This document shows positions 1 to 12,125 of a stretch of DNA of 64,000 nucleotides, in pieces. The stretch covers positions 140,001 through 204,000 of the forward strand of contig JAMWET010005005.1 in NCBI GenBank assembly GCA_024036415.1. Reading direction: 5' to 3'. The stretch comes from Prochilodus magdalenae. Taxonomy: Eukaryota > Chordata > Actinopteri > Characiformes > Prochilodontidae. Under the pieces are notes generated by a model, which worked only from the letters and a program-made list of their open reading frames with translations, was not told where the DNA came from and searched no databases. The stretch's first letter is position 1, and each line of letters begins with the position of its first letter. A program made the translations under genes and the position numbers.

Positions 1-1011
1 GCAAATTCCAGGTCTAGCATAAATCAATGTGTCAGACATCAGGTAGGAGTATTAATAACTATTTTGCATAATAGCCGTTCGTCGACGTCTGGTTCCCATC
101 ACCACCAATGCAAATGATGCTGACTCACATTGCACATCAAAATGACTTGTAGTTCACATCCCAGCCAACCAATTATGTAGACATCAGGACAGTTTCTAGA
201 TTCTGAATCGACACCCTCCATTGGAAATCAGATGTGCTAGGCTTAATCCCTGTTTTGGAAACCGAGTTCTTCAGCTCTAGATGAGCACAGTGCTAGCTTG
301 TTGGTGCTTGTGATACACTTTAAAAGGTCACAGCTGTACCTTCACGGAAGGTCATCAGCCGTTTCATCGTATGAATCCCCCTTGAAATCCCATATGTCCT
401 TCCCATACACAGTATTAAACTCTCAGATGAGTATCTATAGGGTCCTGCAGTTCTCTCACTGACGTAGCCATGCTTTTAAAAAAAAAGGTTTTTACAAGAC
501 AAACTTTTACACTAACTTTAATAGAGTTCATGTTGATTACCAAAGCAACTGTACTGTGCAATATTTCTGCATGCTTTAAAACAGTGTTTTTATGTTCTTA
601 TGCTTTTTCATTTTTTTAGTTTGAGTTGAGAGGGAAGATGGAACCGCTACTAGCTAGGGTAGTGTGCAATGAGACTGAGCCAAAGAGATTTTTCTGCAGT
701 AGTAGTCGTTAGAGTTATTGTGCTCATTGGGCGTTGCTGTAGATTGTACCAGATTCTGCTCGTTAGAAATTGTTCGGTTGTCATGTTTTTATGAGATGAA
801 TCAGTATTAACTAATATGGGGGGAAATGGCACCTGGAACTGGAGCTGCACCGGCACATCTGCTATAGAGAGACGATATATTGTGATATTTGATGTGAATG
901 TAACTATGAAATAACAGATTGTTAAGATTTTATTGATGACGTTTATACCGAAATGGCATGACGGTGTTGCTAATGATGATTGTAATGAAGCCGGCAATAA
1001 TGATGGTCGTA
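1..1011. other. No gene seen
   Basis: AT-rich noncoding sequence. I see no open frame with protein-like composition, no splice-bounded exon and no clear repeat family apart from short homopolymers (A-run near 480, T-run near 608). Confidence 0.6.
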
Positions 1012-2725
1012 GTATTTGGTAACACTTCATTTCAAAGCTAGGGCCTTTATAGTCCTCATACGGGACTTATTTAAAGCACACTAATTAAGCAGTACTTGAA
1101 TATTTATAGCCCCATTGCTTGTACCTGTATGTATGTTCATAAGGCTACATAGCACCTGCATAAGCTTCCTGCCATGACAACCTACGCTAATGTGTATAAA
1201 GGCTTATTCTAAGCGTCATCTGTCATGAAATCTACTTTAGCTAACTTTAATCAAACTTGCCAAATGTAACCTTTATAGCAAATTCATGTAGAGCTATGAC
1301 AAGCTTATATATGTGTCACGTAGCCTTATTAACACTGCCCTACAGGAGCTCAGTGTATACCAGTGATTACAATATGACATATAGAGCATATAAGGCATAT
1401 AAGTACATTATAGGGTTTTGATGAAAGAGGCCTAAAGTAATGCACATTGGATCCATTTATAACGCTGTTATGAAGCATCGTTCCCAGGTTATAATGCTAT
1501 TACAGTTATGTATTGCGTGTCAGTGTTTGAAACTGAAATCTACTCTTGTATTTAAACACAAGTAGTGAAATGTAACACTGAGATGGTGTTTTTTATTAGG
1601 CCTATTAAGTTTTATTACTTGGATTTCTTGTGAATGATGCTTCATAGCTGTCATATATGGAACAAAGGCCTGTAGTTAAGATAAGATAAGACGCCTTTGT
1701 TGTCATTGCACAGTGTACAACCAAATTGAGCAGCAATCCAACAGCACTTTACAAACTAAATAATTAAACATATGGCTACAATATATAAAGTGCAAAATTG
1801 AGAGAGAGACAGAAAGAAAAAAATAAAACAATAATATAAATATATTAAAATATTAATATTATAAATTAATATACACATATTAAAAGCAGCATATTGAGGG
1901 ACGTGGTATTTTCTGCTCTTGGTGTCCCTCTACTGTTGCAGAGTGTTAGTTTTACACTGCTGTAGGAAATATTTAGTAAGTTGACCTTTAAGCAGAGAGA
2001 CTTACGGACAGCTGTCCATTTGCTGATGAACTAGAGGATGCAGAACCTGCCTTTGCTTTGACTTTGAGACATTGCCAGTGCCGTATTGCGACTTTCCAAG
2101 AGAAACCGCTTTGCATGCATGTGCCTCATGTCACTGCATATGTCACTGGCAGTTTCTGTTATGTACACATGGAGACAACTGAAATCTCAAGTCTTATCTC
2201 ATTATGCACATGCATGCGAAGTGGAGCCAGATTCTGCCCAGGGAGTCCCAAATTTGGGATAACACCGGCAACAGAGCCAGGAAAGGAACCCTGTGACTAA
2301 CCTAAGGTAGAGTAAAGTTGCAGTAGGTTCAAATCTGGTGTGAGATGGACAAAGACGAGATGAGCTTATTCCTTTGCATGCTGAGGTCACATGACTTTCA
2401 GCACTCGGAAAAGCTACAAAACTCCATGAGACAGAGACGATATAGGTAGGGTCACAGGCTACGTTGCAGTCTTTCGTAAATAACATCGGCACGGATGAAA
2501 ACTGACGACCATGGAGTAGCAAAGGAAGGGACGCTGTTCTCCCTTTTCAGTCAGTGTACCATCAAAATAATTGACAAGCTGTTACTTACAGGGGATGTCC
2601 TTACGTACAGTCACATGCCGGCTATTACAAGATACTCAAGTACTGCTTTGTGAGTACAGTATTCACTGCCTATGCCTGAGTTACGAAGCCCCTGTGTAGC
2701 CTTTGAATAAAGTGTTACCCAATAC
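1012..2725. mobile_element. DNA transposon-like element with terminal inverted repeats
   Basis: The left end at 1012 reads GTATTTGGTAACACTT. The reverse complement of the right end (2701-2725) reads GTATTGGGTAACACTT, and the match continues for about 25 bp with a few mismatches. The interior (about 1.7 kb) has no transposase frame, so this would be a non-autonomous element. A LINE-tail-like fragment is nested at about 1681-1800. The family is not identified; GGTAACACTT-type ends are common in non-autonomous fish DNA transposons. Confidence 0.5.
1681..1800 (-). mobile_element. LINE 3'-tail-like fragment
   Basis: This segment (AGATAAGACGCC... then TGTCATTGCACAGTGTACAA) is closely repeated at 24081-24200, including the downstream stretch with TAATTAAACATATGGCTA. 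Read on the minus strand it ends in ACAATAAAGG/TTATCTTAT-like sequence, typical of non-LTR retrotransposon 3' ends in fish. Two independent copies in the window show that it is dispersed. Confidence 0.55.
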
Positions 2726-3865
2726 CATGTGTGAACGATGGTTATGACACTACCTGTGAGGTAATGGCGGTTATGGCGCTGGTAAAGATGAGTAGTAATG
2801 CACTGAAAACATGTTGTACAATGTATCGTTTAGTTTAGAACTAAAGTACTTTGATACTAATATGTGGGCATATGGATTTTATGTTTCTCTGTATATAAAA
2901 TTCTTATGTTTTTCCATGCACTAGAAGTGTATGCCATCCGGTGATGTAAAATTAGACAAGGTTTTACTTGTTCTTGTATTGTTGATGTATTATGAATGAA
3001 AGCAGAGGGTTTTTACAACCACAAGCTCAGTGTGTCTTCTTCACTGGTGATATTTGTAGCACTGAAATCTTTCGGGACGTTTCCCTTATCCGAATTTTTA
3101 TGTTTCATTAAAAGCCAAGCACTGCCAGCAGTAATACCCCCAACCGGGCCTGTCTCTAAACAAATTTACCCTCACGTGAACATGATGTTTGCCTGAACTG
3201 GCTCTTGCATTTGTCCTTTTTCATTTAAAACAAGACCTGGTGTCCTTGTCATGAGAGAATAAACATTTTATCGAGCTCTGCGTGCCTCTGGATCCTGGAT
3301 CTGGGAAGTCTATTTGACTATTGACATCTGTTATCTGGTTTTTGATTCCTTGAGAACCTTTAGATTGTTCGCTAGATAGCAAAAACACACATCCACATCC
3401 TGATACCCTGTCACGGCCTATTGCTTGATGAGTCAACCTTATGCAAAGTTTATGGCATCCCCGTAGTAAGAAACACCTTTTTGTTCTGGTCCAAGAATCA
3501 GGATATGCAACTGAATAAATATTAGGCATCTGACAATGTCTTTCCATCAAACATTTACTGGCCAAATGCCATCCTCACAGTTGACACTCGTTTTTCCTCC
3601 AACATGAGCTGCCCTTACTAATGGGTTATGTATTTTAAGGCCTGGTAGGCTGTAATGTTGATATTTGCTTACCAAAATTAAAAAGAATTCTGGAATCACT
3701 GTTCTCAAAACCATGTAAATGTGAGAGGAGAAACCACATACAGCTCTGATCACCATTTCTGGCAATAACCGGTACAAAATCTTCAGAAATAGATGCAAAT
3801 GTACCAAAATGATATCTTCAGGATTTTAAATTTGAATAAAAAAGAAGGAAACTGAATAAAAGCAT
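2726..3865. other. No gene seen
   Basis: Noncoding sequence between a transposon-like element and the first minisatellite. Short open frames on both strands have no recognisable domain, no splice context and no repeat structure. Confidence 0.55.
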
Positions 3866-4517
3866 GGACAGAGAAGCTTGTCCAGATACAGAGAAGCTTG
3901 TCCAGATGCAGAGAAGCTTGTCCAGATGCAGAGAAGCTTGTTCTGATGCAGAGAAGCTTGTCCAGATACAGAGAAGCTTGTCTGGATACAGAGAAGCTTG
4001 TCCAGATGCAGAGAAGCTTGTCCAGATGCAGAGAAGCTTGTTCTGATGCAGAGAAGCTTGTCCAGATGCAGAGAAGCTTGTCCAGATGCAGAGAAGCTTG
4101 TTCTGATGCAGAGAAGCTTGTCCAGATACAGAGAAGCTTGTCCAGATGCAGAGAAGCTTGTCTGGATGCAGAGAAGCTTGTCCAGATACAGAGAAGCTTG
4201 TCTGGATGCAGAGAAGCTTGTCCAGATGCAGAGAAGCTTGTCCAGATGCAGAGAAGCTTGTTCTGATGCAGAGAAGCTTGTCCAGATGCAAAGAAGCTTG
4301 TCCGGATGCAGAGAAGCTTGTCCAGATGCAGAGAAGCTTGTCCAGACGCAGAGAAGCTTGTCCAGATGCAGAGAAGCTTGTCCAGATGCAAAGAAGCTTG
4401 TCCGGATGCAGAGAAGCTTGTCCAGATGCAGAGAAGCTTGTCCAGACGCAGAGAAGCTTGTCCAGACGCAGAGAAGCTTGTCCAGATGCAGAGAAGCTTG
4501 TCCAGATGCAGAGAAGC
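3866..4517. repeat. 20-bp minisatellite array 1
   Basis: About 32 tandem copies of a 20-bp unit, AGAGAAGCTTGTCCAGATGC, with a HindIII site (AAGCTT) in almost every unit. Variants are mainly at the CCAGA position (TTCTGA, CTGGA, CCGGA) and TACA/TGCA. The unit has no stop codon in any frame and 20 is not a multiple of 3, so it is open in several frames on both strands; those frames are artefacts. AGCATGGAC occurs at both array edges. The same unit forms the array at 8067-10215. Confidence 0.95.
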
Positions 4518-4523
4518 ATGGAC

Positions 4524-5650
4524 ATTAATATTTGGTTGCACATCCTTTGCCAGTGATGACAGCCTCCAAACGTATCCTGTAGCCATCTATAAGCTTCTAG
4601 CACTTTTCAGCTGGTAATTACTCTGACTCCTCCTTTTTCCTGTCTGTACAAGCTCTTGATTTTCAATGGGATTGAGGTCAGGACTCATTGCTGGCCATTT
4701 TGAAACAGTCCACTGCCTGTGTGCTTTGGGTCATTGTCCTGCTGGAGGACACATGACCAAGTTTTCTTACACTGGGTGGGACTTTCGCTCTACAATCTCT
4801 CGGTAGTTCTCTGATGTCATGATTCCTGTGATACAGTCAAGGCTTCCAGTACCAGACGCAGCAAAGCAGCTCCACACGGATGCTCCACCATGTCTAACCA
4901 TTGATCGGGGGTTCTCTTCCTTATAAGCTTCACTGCGTACCTGTAAATAAACTGTTGCTATGGATGGCCAAAAAGCCCTATTTATATTTCTTCTGTCCAC
5001 AGAACATTTTCCCAGAATGATTATGGTTTGTCAGTATACTCTTTAACCAAGATCACTCGTTCCTTTTTATGTCTTTCCTTTAGCAATGGCTTCTTCTATG
5101 GCCTTCGCCCATAAAGCTCTGCTTGGTTTAGTGTGCGGCTTATGGTACTTGTTGAAACCATGAGCCCAGACTGTTCCAGGTCGGTCTTCGGGTCTTTAGA
5201 TGTTTGACATGGTGTTTTCCACCATTCGCACCATCAATTTTCTTCCTCCCCTCCACGTCCAGGGAGGTTCTTGACAGTTCCATGCTTCCATGCAAACTTC
5301 TTAATAACTTTGGGCACTGTCTGGCACTAAGGTCTTTGGAGATGGTCTTGTGTTAGCTGGTAATAGCACTTCTGATGTCCTCAGACAGCTCCTTTGTCTT
5401 CACCACTGTGGCAAAGGAACAGGGTGGCTTTTTAAAACACTGAATTATCATTCATTGGCTAATCCATGTCACATGGGCACTGACAATTTATCACAGGTGG
5501 TTCTTATTTGTGGTGAGTTAAAATGTGTTTCCATACTGATTTACTGGAAAGGGTGCCCATACCAGTGTCACGGCAAGCTTTAGGTTTTTCCATTTTTCAC
5601 TCCCCTAGTTTTTTGTTTATCATTTGCTCTTTTGTATCAAACACAAGTTC
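4524..5650 (-). mobile_element. Tc1/mariner-like transposon, degraded
   Basis: On the minus strand a short open frame near 5000-4767 reads like the middle of a Tc1 transposase: it contains MVRHGGASVWSCFAASGTG, matching the HGGGS-hWGCFAASGTG block of Tc1 transposases, then an ENYREI segment. Flanking plus-strand sequence continues as recognisable antisense Tc1 coding sequence. Many stops and frame breaks are present, so it is inactive. It directly abuts minisatellite array 1. Exact ends are uncertain. Confidence 0.8.
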
Positions 5651-5689
5651 TCTAAAGAAAAAAAGCTGCTTCACCTGATTCATTTTTTT

Positions 5690-7080
5690 TTCAGGAGATA
5701 TTCCCTATCATGGGTGCTAATAACAATGAGCTGGACTGTAGGTTATTTGATTTTCCAATTAAACTGGATAGTATATAATCAACCTGCATACGGCAGCTAG
5801 CCTTATTCAATAACCTGAAGCTGATTAAAAGCTTTAGAGACAATGGGACTCCTAACCACCGTGACCATCGAGACCATCAAAAGTGCCCCCTATCAGACAA
5901 ACAGTACTGACAGGTGTTTCTATCCATCCTTCCCCTGTGAGAAGACAACTCAAGACTACTGTTACTGAGAAAAGGAAATAGCTCCAGGGACAACGGGACA
6001 CCTTACTGGGGGTGGTTTGATACCATGAATATCTGCTGATACCAATCCGATACTATCTTATTCCATCTCTTAAACTAAGCTATTAATAATTCATTTGCCT
6101 GGATGCACTTCTAACAACACCATGGACAAGCTGTTAAACATACATTCTGCTCCCCGAAAGGAAGAAACACATATCCCCCCAACACGACTCACGACTATTT
6201 TCTTTATTCAAACTTTTTCACTCACTGAACATTTAGCAGCGTTTCTGATTGGTCAGCATGGTCAAACATTCCAAATCCGCTGGTATCAGACCATGATGGG
6301 ATTTATAGATTGAGAAGAGGTGCTACAGTGCAGGGAATGTCTCGTTCCATGTGTGGAAAATGGCTCCAGAGCAGATGTTAATGATTGGCTAAAAGGATAG
6401 ACTGTGTTTTGGCCATAGTATAAAGTAGCTGAATCTGCAGGTGTATGGAAGCATATGGGTCTACCAGCAGTGGCTAAAATCCCAGCCTACAGGAAACTCT
6501 CCTCAGAATTGTTCCAAGGAAGGCATCCACCAAACCTGGCACCAACTGACTGATTCTTTGATGCAAGGTGTGATCTACATCCAGAAACCTGTCCAGTCCA
6601 TGCTAAATCCAATCACAGCTGTTATTGGTGCTTGTGGAGGGATCACATGCTATTAGGTACGTTTCAGTCACAGGTGACTATTTGTTTTTGTCTGGTGAGT
6701 TTACAATACAAGATCGGCCGGACCACCAAACCTGCCCCCATCAGATAAACAGCAAACGTGTTTCTATCCATCCGGCCCCTGTGAGAAGACCTCTTAATGA
6801 TGCCATTACTGGGAAAAGGAAATAGTTTGTAAATCAAACCCAGAAGCTGCTGGTGTTCTCAGAACAATGACTCGACCACCCCAGTGTCCAGAGCTCCAAA
6901 TCACAGAATCTGTTGCGGGTTCCATAAACCAGAAAACAAGAGCCGGTCTCCTAGACTGAACTGTGGAGGTTGGAAAAATATCCCTGCAGGTTCCTTTAAA
7001 ACCCTGAATGCAGATCACCCGAGCAGCATGGAAGCTGTAATTTGCATAAATGAACTATTAAGGATCTAGTCTTTATTAAT
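5690..7080. mobile_element. Mosaic of Tc1-like and other transposon fragments
   Basis: A 110-bp segment at about 5872-5990 is repeated in direct orientation at about 6722-6830 (both contain TGTTTCTATCCATCC and CCTGTGAGAAGAC). Around 6300-6345, GATTGAGAAGAGGTGCTACA is the reverse complement of the Tc1-like relic near 31905-31940. About 6440-6650 and 6850-7030 resemble further Tc1 coding debris. No intact frame remains. Confidence 0.5.
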
Positions 7081-7166
7081 ATACTTGAATATTACTTTGA
7101 CAGAGTTGTGTTTTTCTCAAATATCATGGAAATGGATACTTGTGTACAGCAATTCTTACACTTGAA

Positions 7167-7202
7167 TTATTTTATATTATTATTATTATTATTATTATTA
7201 TT
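7167..7202. repeat. (ATT)n microsatellite
   Basis: About 11 copies of the trinucleotide TAT/ATT in a row. Confidence 0.9.
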
Positions 7203-7364
7203 AGGTCTCACGTCATCATCACATGTCCGCCATGACCTAAATATGCCCTGTTTTCACCGAAGTACTAATCACACACCTGTATGTAATCTGTCTGTTTGCT
7301 TATATACCCCTGATTTTCACTCTCAGGTTGTAAAGCATTACTACTCTTTACAATGCCGAGCGTT

Positions 7365-7441
7365 CTCTTCATTGTTCTCTCCATTGTTCTCTCCTTTGTT
7401 CTCTTCATTGTTCTTTCCATTGTTCTCTCTATTGTTCCCTC
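7365..7441. repeat. 12-bp minisatellite
   Basis: Six to seven imperfect tandem copies of a pyrimidine-rich 12-mer close to TCCATTGTTCTC. Pyrimidine-rich sequence continues to about 7600. The surrounding 7210-7640 has no supported gene and may be part of an old retroelement. Confidence 0.85.
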
Positions 7442-7639
7442 CCTGCGATTACTGTTTGCTATTTGTGGTTGTCCTCTTCCTGGTTCTCCCTTTAGTTCTG
7501 TTTACTTTTCGACTCCCTCTTGTCTTTCTGGTTCTTGTGTAACCCCGTGTTCTGTTTGCCTGGATCCTGTTGCTAAGCTTGACCGCCAATCTGTTATAAA
7601 CCCACGTTAGCTCAGCACGTGTCAGTCTAAGTTTGTCAG

Positions 7640-8066
7640 TCATTGCCATTATAGCTTGTTATATAGCTCGACTTGTAGATTAGTAGATTTCTGCATATAT
7701 AATCCGCCATTGCTCTTCATCTGTCAAGGCTGTTTTGTAAAAGTTTAGGATTTGGGAATCTGCCTGTTTCTCAGTCCTCTGTTGTGAATGTAGGGTTTGT
7801 ATTTGAAGAAGGAACAACAGTGTTGTGATGTCAGTTCTATGTACTGGTCTCTCCTTATGGAGCTACAGTACAGTTTTCCATTCTATGGCACCTTTAAGAT
7901 TTAGTACTTCTCTCACTGCACATGCTAACTCTGTGATCAGGACACACAAGGTAAACTTACTTAGCTATATATGACACACAATTATACAGCTAACAGACTC
8001 AGATATGCTAATAAGTCTCAGTTAAAACTAATGTGTGAGGAATTAGAGAGAAACTCAATGTACAGA
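7640..8066. other. No gene seen
   Basis: AT-rich spacer before minisatellite array 2. Nothing protein-like, no clear repeat. Confidence 0.55.
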
Positions 8067-10215
8067 AGCTTGTCCAGATGCAGAGAAGCTTGTTCTGATG
8101 CAGAGAAGCTTGTCCAGATGCAGAGAAGCTTGTTCTGATGCAGAGAAGCTTGTCCAGATGCAGAGAAGCTTGTTCTGATGCAGAGAAGCTTGTCCAGATG
8201 CAGAGAAGCTTGTTCTGATGCAGAGAAGCTTGTCCAGATGCAGAGAAGCTTGTTCTGATGCAGAGAAGCTTGTCCAGATGCAGAGAAGCTTGGCTCAATG
8301 CAGACAAGCTTGCCCCGATGCAGAGAAGCTTGTCCAGATGCAGAGAAGCTTGTCCAGCTGCAGAGAAGCTTGCCCCGATGCAGAGAAGCTTGTCCTGATG
8401 GAGAGAAGCTTGTCCTGATGCAGAGAAGCCTGTCCCGATGCAGAGAAGCCTGCCCAGCTGCAGAGAAGCTTGTCCCGATGCAGAAAACCTTGTCTCAATG
8501 CAGAGAAGCTTGCCCCGATGCAGAGAGGCTCGTCCAGATGCAGAGAAGCTTGTCTCAATGCAGAGAAGCCTGTCCAGATGCAGAGAAGCTTGTCTCAATG
8601 CAGAGAAGCTTGTCCCGATGCAGAGAAGCTTGTCCGGATGCAGAGAAGCTTGTCCGGATGCAGAGAAGCTTGTCCGGATGCAGAGAAGCTTGTCCGGATG
8701 CAGAGAAGCTTGTCTGGATGCAGAGAAGCCAGTCCCGATGCAGAGAAGCTTGTCCGGATGCAGAGAAGCTTGTCCGGATGCAGAGAAGCTTGTCCGGATG
8801 CAGAGAAGCCTGTCCGGATGCAGAGAAGCCTGTCCGGATGCAGAGAAGCCTGTCCGGATGCAGAGAAGCCTGTTCCCGATGTAGAGAAGCCTGTCCCGAT
8901 GCAGAGAAGCCTGTCCCGATGCAGAGAAGCCTGTCCCGATGCAGAGAGGCTCGTCCAGATGCAGAGAAGCCTGTCCCGATGCAGAGAAGCCTGTCCCGAT
9001 GCAGAGAGGCTCGTCCAGATGCAGAGAAGCCTGTCCAGATGCAGAGAGGCTCGTCCAGATGCAGAGAAGCTTGTCCCGATGCAGAGAGGCTCGTCCAGAT
9101 GCAGAGAAACTTGTCCCGATGCAGAGAAGCCTGTCCCGATGCAGAGAGGCTCGTCCAGATGCAGAGAAGCTTGTCTGGATGCAGAGAAGCTTGTCTCAAT
9201 GCAGAGAAGCCTGTCCAGATGCAGAGAAGCTTGTCTGGATGCAGAGAGGCTCGTCCAGATGCAGAGAAGCTTGTCCCGATGCAGAGAAGCCTGTCCCGAT
9301 GCAGAGAGGCTCGTCCAGATGCAGAGAAGCCTGTCCCGATGCAGAGAGGCTCGTCCAGATGCAGAGAAGCTTGTCCCGATGCAGAGAGGCTCGTCCAGAT
9401 GCAGAGAAGCTTGTCTGGATGCAGAGAGGCTCGTCCAGATGCAGAGAAGCCTGTCCCGATGCAGAGAGGCTCGTCCAGATGCAGAGAAGCTTGTCTGGAT
9501 GCAGAGAAGCTCGTCCAGATGCAGAGAAGCTTGTCCGGATGCAGAGAAGCTTGTCTGGATGCAGAGAAGCTTGTCCCGATGCAGAGAAGCTTGTCCGGAT
9601 GCAGAGAAGCTTGTCTGGATGCAGAGAAGCTCGGCCCAATGCAGGGAGCTTGTCCGGATGCAGAGAAGCTTGTTCCAATGCAGAGAAGCTCGTCCCGATG
9701 CAGAGACGCTCTTCCCGATGCAGAGAAGCTTGTCCGGATGCAGAGAAGCTTGTCCGGATGCAGAGAAGCTTGTCTCAATGCAGAGACGCTTGTCTCAATG
9801 CAGAGAAGCTTGTCTCAATGCAGAGAAGCTTGTCCCGATGCAGAGAAGCTTGTCCGGATGCAGAGAAGCTTGTCCGGATGCAGAGAAGCTTGTCCGGATG
9901 CAGAGAAGCTTGTCTGGATGCAGAGAAGCCAGTCCCGATGCAGAGAAGCTTGTCCGGATGCAGAGAAGCTTGTCTGGATGCAGAGAAGCTTGTCCGGATG
10001 CAGAGAAGCTTGTCCGGATGCAGAGAAGCTTGTCCCGATGCAGAGAAGCCTGTCCCGATGCAGAGAGGCTCATCCGGATGCAGAGAAGCCTGTCCCGATG
10101 CAGAGAGGCTCATCCGGATGCAGAGAAGCCTGTCCCGATGCAGAGAGGCTTGTCCAGATGCAGAGAAGCTTGTCCAGATGCAGAGAATCCTATCCCGATG
10201 CAGAGAAGCTTGTCC
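8067..10215. repeat. 20-bp minisatellite array 2 (long)
   Basis: About 107 tandem copies of the same 20-bp unit as at 3866-4517, in the same orientation, over 2.15 kb. The first part (8067-8280) alternates CCAGA and TTCTGA units, giving a 40-bp higher-order period. Later parts mix CCCGA, CCGGA, TCTCAA and GGCTCGTCC variants in blocks. The register shifts by +1 near 8876 (a 21-bp unit) and by -1 near 9645 (a 19-bp unit). The long open frames here (up to about 645 codons, both strands) are artefacts of a stop-free unit. Confidence 0.97.
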
Positions 10216-10555
10216 ATGCATTGGTCACAAGGTAATGTTTTATACACTGGGCTTCCCATCAACCCATCCTTCACAGAATGCAGCACCACAGATCCTTATA
10301 AAGATAAAATTAGAGCTTATATGACCCTGTTTGGAAAAGCCCTGGCTGTCTGTATCTTATGCAATAGATTTTAAAATTCATTTAATGGTTATTAAAGCCT
10401 GCTTGACTGCTTATACCACCAGTCAAAGCTTTAGCCACAGCTACTCATAGAAGGTTCTCCTTCTGTTTATCTTAATGCTTTACTGTAGAATAACAATTAA
10501 GATGTCAAACTATAAAACAGTACTTATGGAATTATACAGTCCACCTTAAACACCT
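10216..10555. other. No gene seen
   Basis: Noncoding sequence to the right of array 2. No open frame or repeat that I can support. Confidence 0.5.
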
Positions 10556-10950
10556 CCAGAATGGAGCTTTACAGGAGGGCGAACCAGCTTCCTTAACCTG
10601 CAGTGGAGCTGATAGAGCAAGGTTTATTACTAAGCAGGTTTGGAGCGATTCTATTGGTCAGTCCCTCATGAATATTCACTAACCTGAAAGGAGAACTAGA
10701 GCTTTTACACTGTGCAGAAAAAGAGATCAAAGTTTTTACACCACTAAATATATATTAGAGGTGGAGATATATCATAGGTGGAGGAGGATCATACTGTGTA
10801 CATCAGGAGTAGATGTGGGGTATCAGGATATGGACTGGTGCAGACTCTCATCAGGTGGAGCTGTTCAGTGTACGACTGTAGAGTCTTTAAGATCACCAAC
10901 AGCATCCATTTAGTTGGGTGTGTCTAACCTTTTGACTGGTAGTTTATCAG
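10556..10950. mobile_element. Dispersed repeat, non-autonomous transposon-like
   Basis: The segment ends with GTGTCTAACCTTTTGACTGG, a motif that recurs at the end of many fish interspersed repeats. The interior (CTCCAGAATGGAGCTTTACA and a 'TCATGAATATTCA' stretch) has no coding capacity. Family assignment is from memory and weak. Confidence 0.4.
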
Positions 10951-11479
10951 AGCACCTCCTGAACACATGACCGTAGATCAGCAGATTCTGGTCTTCTGCA
11001 AACACCTAATGTAAACGACAAAAGCAGTGGAGATACGTCCTTCTAATTTTATACACTGGAACTCTGTATGTTTGATACTTAGACAATCAAAGTCAGTACG
11101 AATGTCTTTTCCCTTAAAGTACTGTCTGCATTTATATCCGATCAGTTTTTCTTGTTTTCCTACTTATTAATTAAAACGCTGCTGTCATTTACGTGACTTA
11201 CTTTTAATTCCAGCTCATATTTATACTCTGACATGCACCCATTAATATGAGCGCAATACATATTCTGCTGCTCCTGTTATACCATACTGTTTACTTCTGT
11301 ACTTGCACAGCGCACTTTACACATGCATATGCACTTCACTTTACTTGCATCCATACAGTACTGTACTCTCCCTTTCTTTACTTAGTGTTTTTCTTTAGTA
11401 AGTCGTACTTAGTGTACATAAATATATATATTATACTTCTTATTTTTCTCTCTCCTTTTATATTGATATTTATTTTATA

Positions 11480-11700
11480 AGACTGTCGGGAATGGAGGAA
11501 CTGCAAAGTAAGAATTTCATTGTACAATGTAACTGCTTGTTATGCTGTGCATATGACAATAAAACTCTTGAATTTTTAATATTGTATTTTTTTTATTTTT
11601 GTTCCTATATTTTATTTTAGTACATATATTTAGCTGTAAAGCACTATGAGATGCTTTGTGTTCGGAAGGTGCTCTACTAATACATTTATTATTTATTATA
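11480..11700 (+). mobile_element. LINE 3'-end-like fragments
   Basis: The sequence AAGAATTTCATTGTACAATG followed by ATGACAATAAAACTCTTGAA is the typical 3' end of fish L2/CR1-type LINEs. A second tail-like stretch (GTAAAGCACTATGAGATGC) follows at about 11632-11690. No RT frame precedes them. Confidence 0.55.
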
Positions 11701-12054
11701 TTACTGAAAGCTAAACTGTCTCAGCATTTGGACTGTCCACCAGCTGCTTGCATCTAAGCATAAACAAGCTCTGTCAAAGTTTTACAACTCGAGAATTAGA
11801 AACTTGTAGAGCTCAGAAACATATACTTGGTTACTTCGATTAAATAAGGATTATAATCAAATTCAATTATACCGTGTGTGATCTTGACCATTTTAATTGT
11901 GGATGAAGCTTTGATAAACTCTTCTCTATTAACAGATGCTTTTCCAGATGCGTGGACCATTCGATTCAGTTCAGACCCATTCCTTTCCATCCATTGTCTT
12001 GAAAACTGGAAAAGCATCTCAGGCATGGCTTTTAGAACACTCTAAATCATATGA
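11701..12054. other. No gene seen
   Basis: Short spacer between repeat fragments; nothing supportable. Confidence 0.5.
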
Positions 12055-12125
12055 CTCAGAATCAGAATCAGAATCTTTATTTCGCCCAGTATGTCACACA
12101 TACAAGCAGTTTGTCTGGTGAGGAC
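12055..12125 (-). mobile_element. LINE 3'-tail-like fragment
   Basis: CAGAATCAGAATCTTTATTT followed by CACACATACAAGCAGTTTGTC resembles the minus-strand 3' tail of an abundant fish LINE family (AGAATCAGAATCAGCTTTAT-type). It adjoins the Tc1 relic that follows. Confidence 0.6.

Noticed and set aside
3783..4617. 260-codon frames over minisatellite array 1
   Set aside because: Same stop-free 20-bp unit; five or more overlapping frames on two strands with the same repeated peptide.
8067..10215. CRISPR-like regular repeats
   Set aside because: Units are directly adjacent with no unique spacers, and the window is vertebrate.
8298..10374. Open frames up to 645 codons on the plus strand and 407 on the minus strand in array 2
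   Set aside because: The 20-bp unit has no stop in any frame and the frames overlap on both strands. There are no unique ends, splice sites or promoter. A minisatellite artefact.
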